Shown here piece after piece: positions 6,067-6,355 of a stretch of 6,355 nt of DNA. The notes beneath the pieces are model-generated. The model was not told the DNA's origin and did not search any database. It was given only the letters and a program-made list of their open reading frames with translations. Where the stretch lies: assembly GCA_014801595.1 (NCBI GenBank), contig JAAVDV010000028.1:1-6355 (forward strand). The letters run 5' to 3'. How positions within the stretch are numbered: position 1 is the first letter of the stretch; every line of letters begins with the position of its first letter. Source of the stretch: Bacteroides sp. GTDB lineage: Bacteria > Bacteroidota > Bacteroidia > Bacteroidales > Muribaculaceae. The position numbers and the translations under genes are program-made.

Positions 6067-6355
6067 TTAACGCACGACGAATTTCTTACCGCCCATTACA
6101 TAGATACCAACAGGTAACTCCTTTACACTCTGATTAGCAGTGTTAAGAACGACTCTTCCATGAATATCGTAAACGATGTTAGAAGTCTCCTCTGAAAGAG
6201 TCAGTTTTGATGAAGCAGTGTTACTTTTAGCAATTCTCTGAGGAGCAGAAACCAATTCGTAAGTAGCGTCATAGTCATGTGCTTTACCACCTACCATCAC
6301 ATCATACAGTTCGACTTCAATTTTAACAAGATTCTCCTGAGTGATGGAAGCATCC
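6067..6355 (-). CDS. C-terminal end of an exported protein with sorting module (partial)
   Basis: The frame is open from the right edge to a TAA at 6069-6067, giving 95 visible residues; the true start lies beyond the window, and the ATG pair near 6300 is internal. The end, NIVYDIHGRVVLN followed by VKELPVGIYVMGGKKFVVR, is a textbook Bacteroidetes C-terminal sorting module (type IX secretion, type A-like): a beta strand with D-x-x-G-R, a P-x-G-I-Y turn and a basic final strand. The preceding part (LVKIEVELYDVMMVGGK) looks like beta-sheet, but the main domain is not visible, so the protein's role is unknown. It lies 77 bp upstream of the 818-residue gene on the same strand and could share a transcript with it, subject to the hairpin between them. 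Confidence 0.85.
   Translation of the reverse strand, partial: DASITQENLVKIEVELYDVMVGGKAHDYDATYELVSAPQRIAKSNTASSKLTLSEETSNIVYDIHGRVVLNTANQSVKELPVGIYVMGGKKFVVR

Overview
The window looks like chromosomal DNA of a gut-type Bacteroidales bacterium (Bacteroides, Prevotella or Muribaculaceae relatives). The evidence is two tandem exported proteins ending in a Bacteroidetes-style C-terminal sorting module (type IX secretion-like), AT-rich leaders without clear Shine-Dalgarno sequences, and an IS66-type transposase of the kind common in this phylum. Genus cannot be fixed from the sequence.

Layout. Positions 1 to about 1597 are the right-hand part of an IS66-family insertion sequence. It holds the transposase (tnpC type, + strand, 5' end outside the window), which begins here in a 21-bp tandem repeat encoding a leucine heptad. 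It ends in a strong hairpin terminator whose loop holds the stop codon, then a probable terminal inverted repeat. Positions 1598-1846 lie between the IS and the next gene and hold no convincing gene, although the ATPase reading frame stays open for 78 codons beyond its stop. Positions 1847-3313 (- strand) encode a 488-residue AT-rich P-loop ATPase of the KAP/Sll1717-like type. Positions 3314-3532 are intergenic and contain a perfect GC-rich palindrome. Positions 3533-5989 (- strand) encode an 818-residue exported multi-domain beta-sandwich protein. Positions 5990-6066 contain a long hairpin. From 6067 to the right edge is the C-terminal end of another exported protein (- strand).

How the parts relate. 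The two exported proteins are adjacent, on one strand, and share a C-terminal sorting module, so they probably belong to one surface or secreted-protein locus. The ATPase is also on the - strand but is separated by 219 bp and a GC-rich hairpin, and differs sharply in base composition. It looks like a separately acquired single gene, possibly linked to defence or stress, but nothing in the window proves that. The IS converges on the ATPase, and its terminator is symmetric, so it may insulate both sides. No RNA gene, CRISPR array or complete multi-gene defence system is visible.
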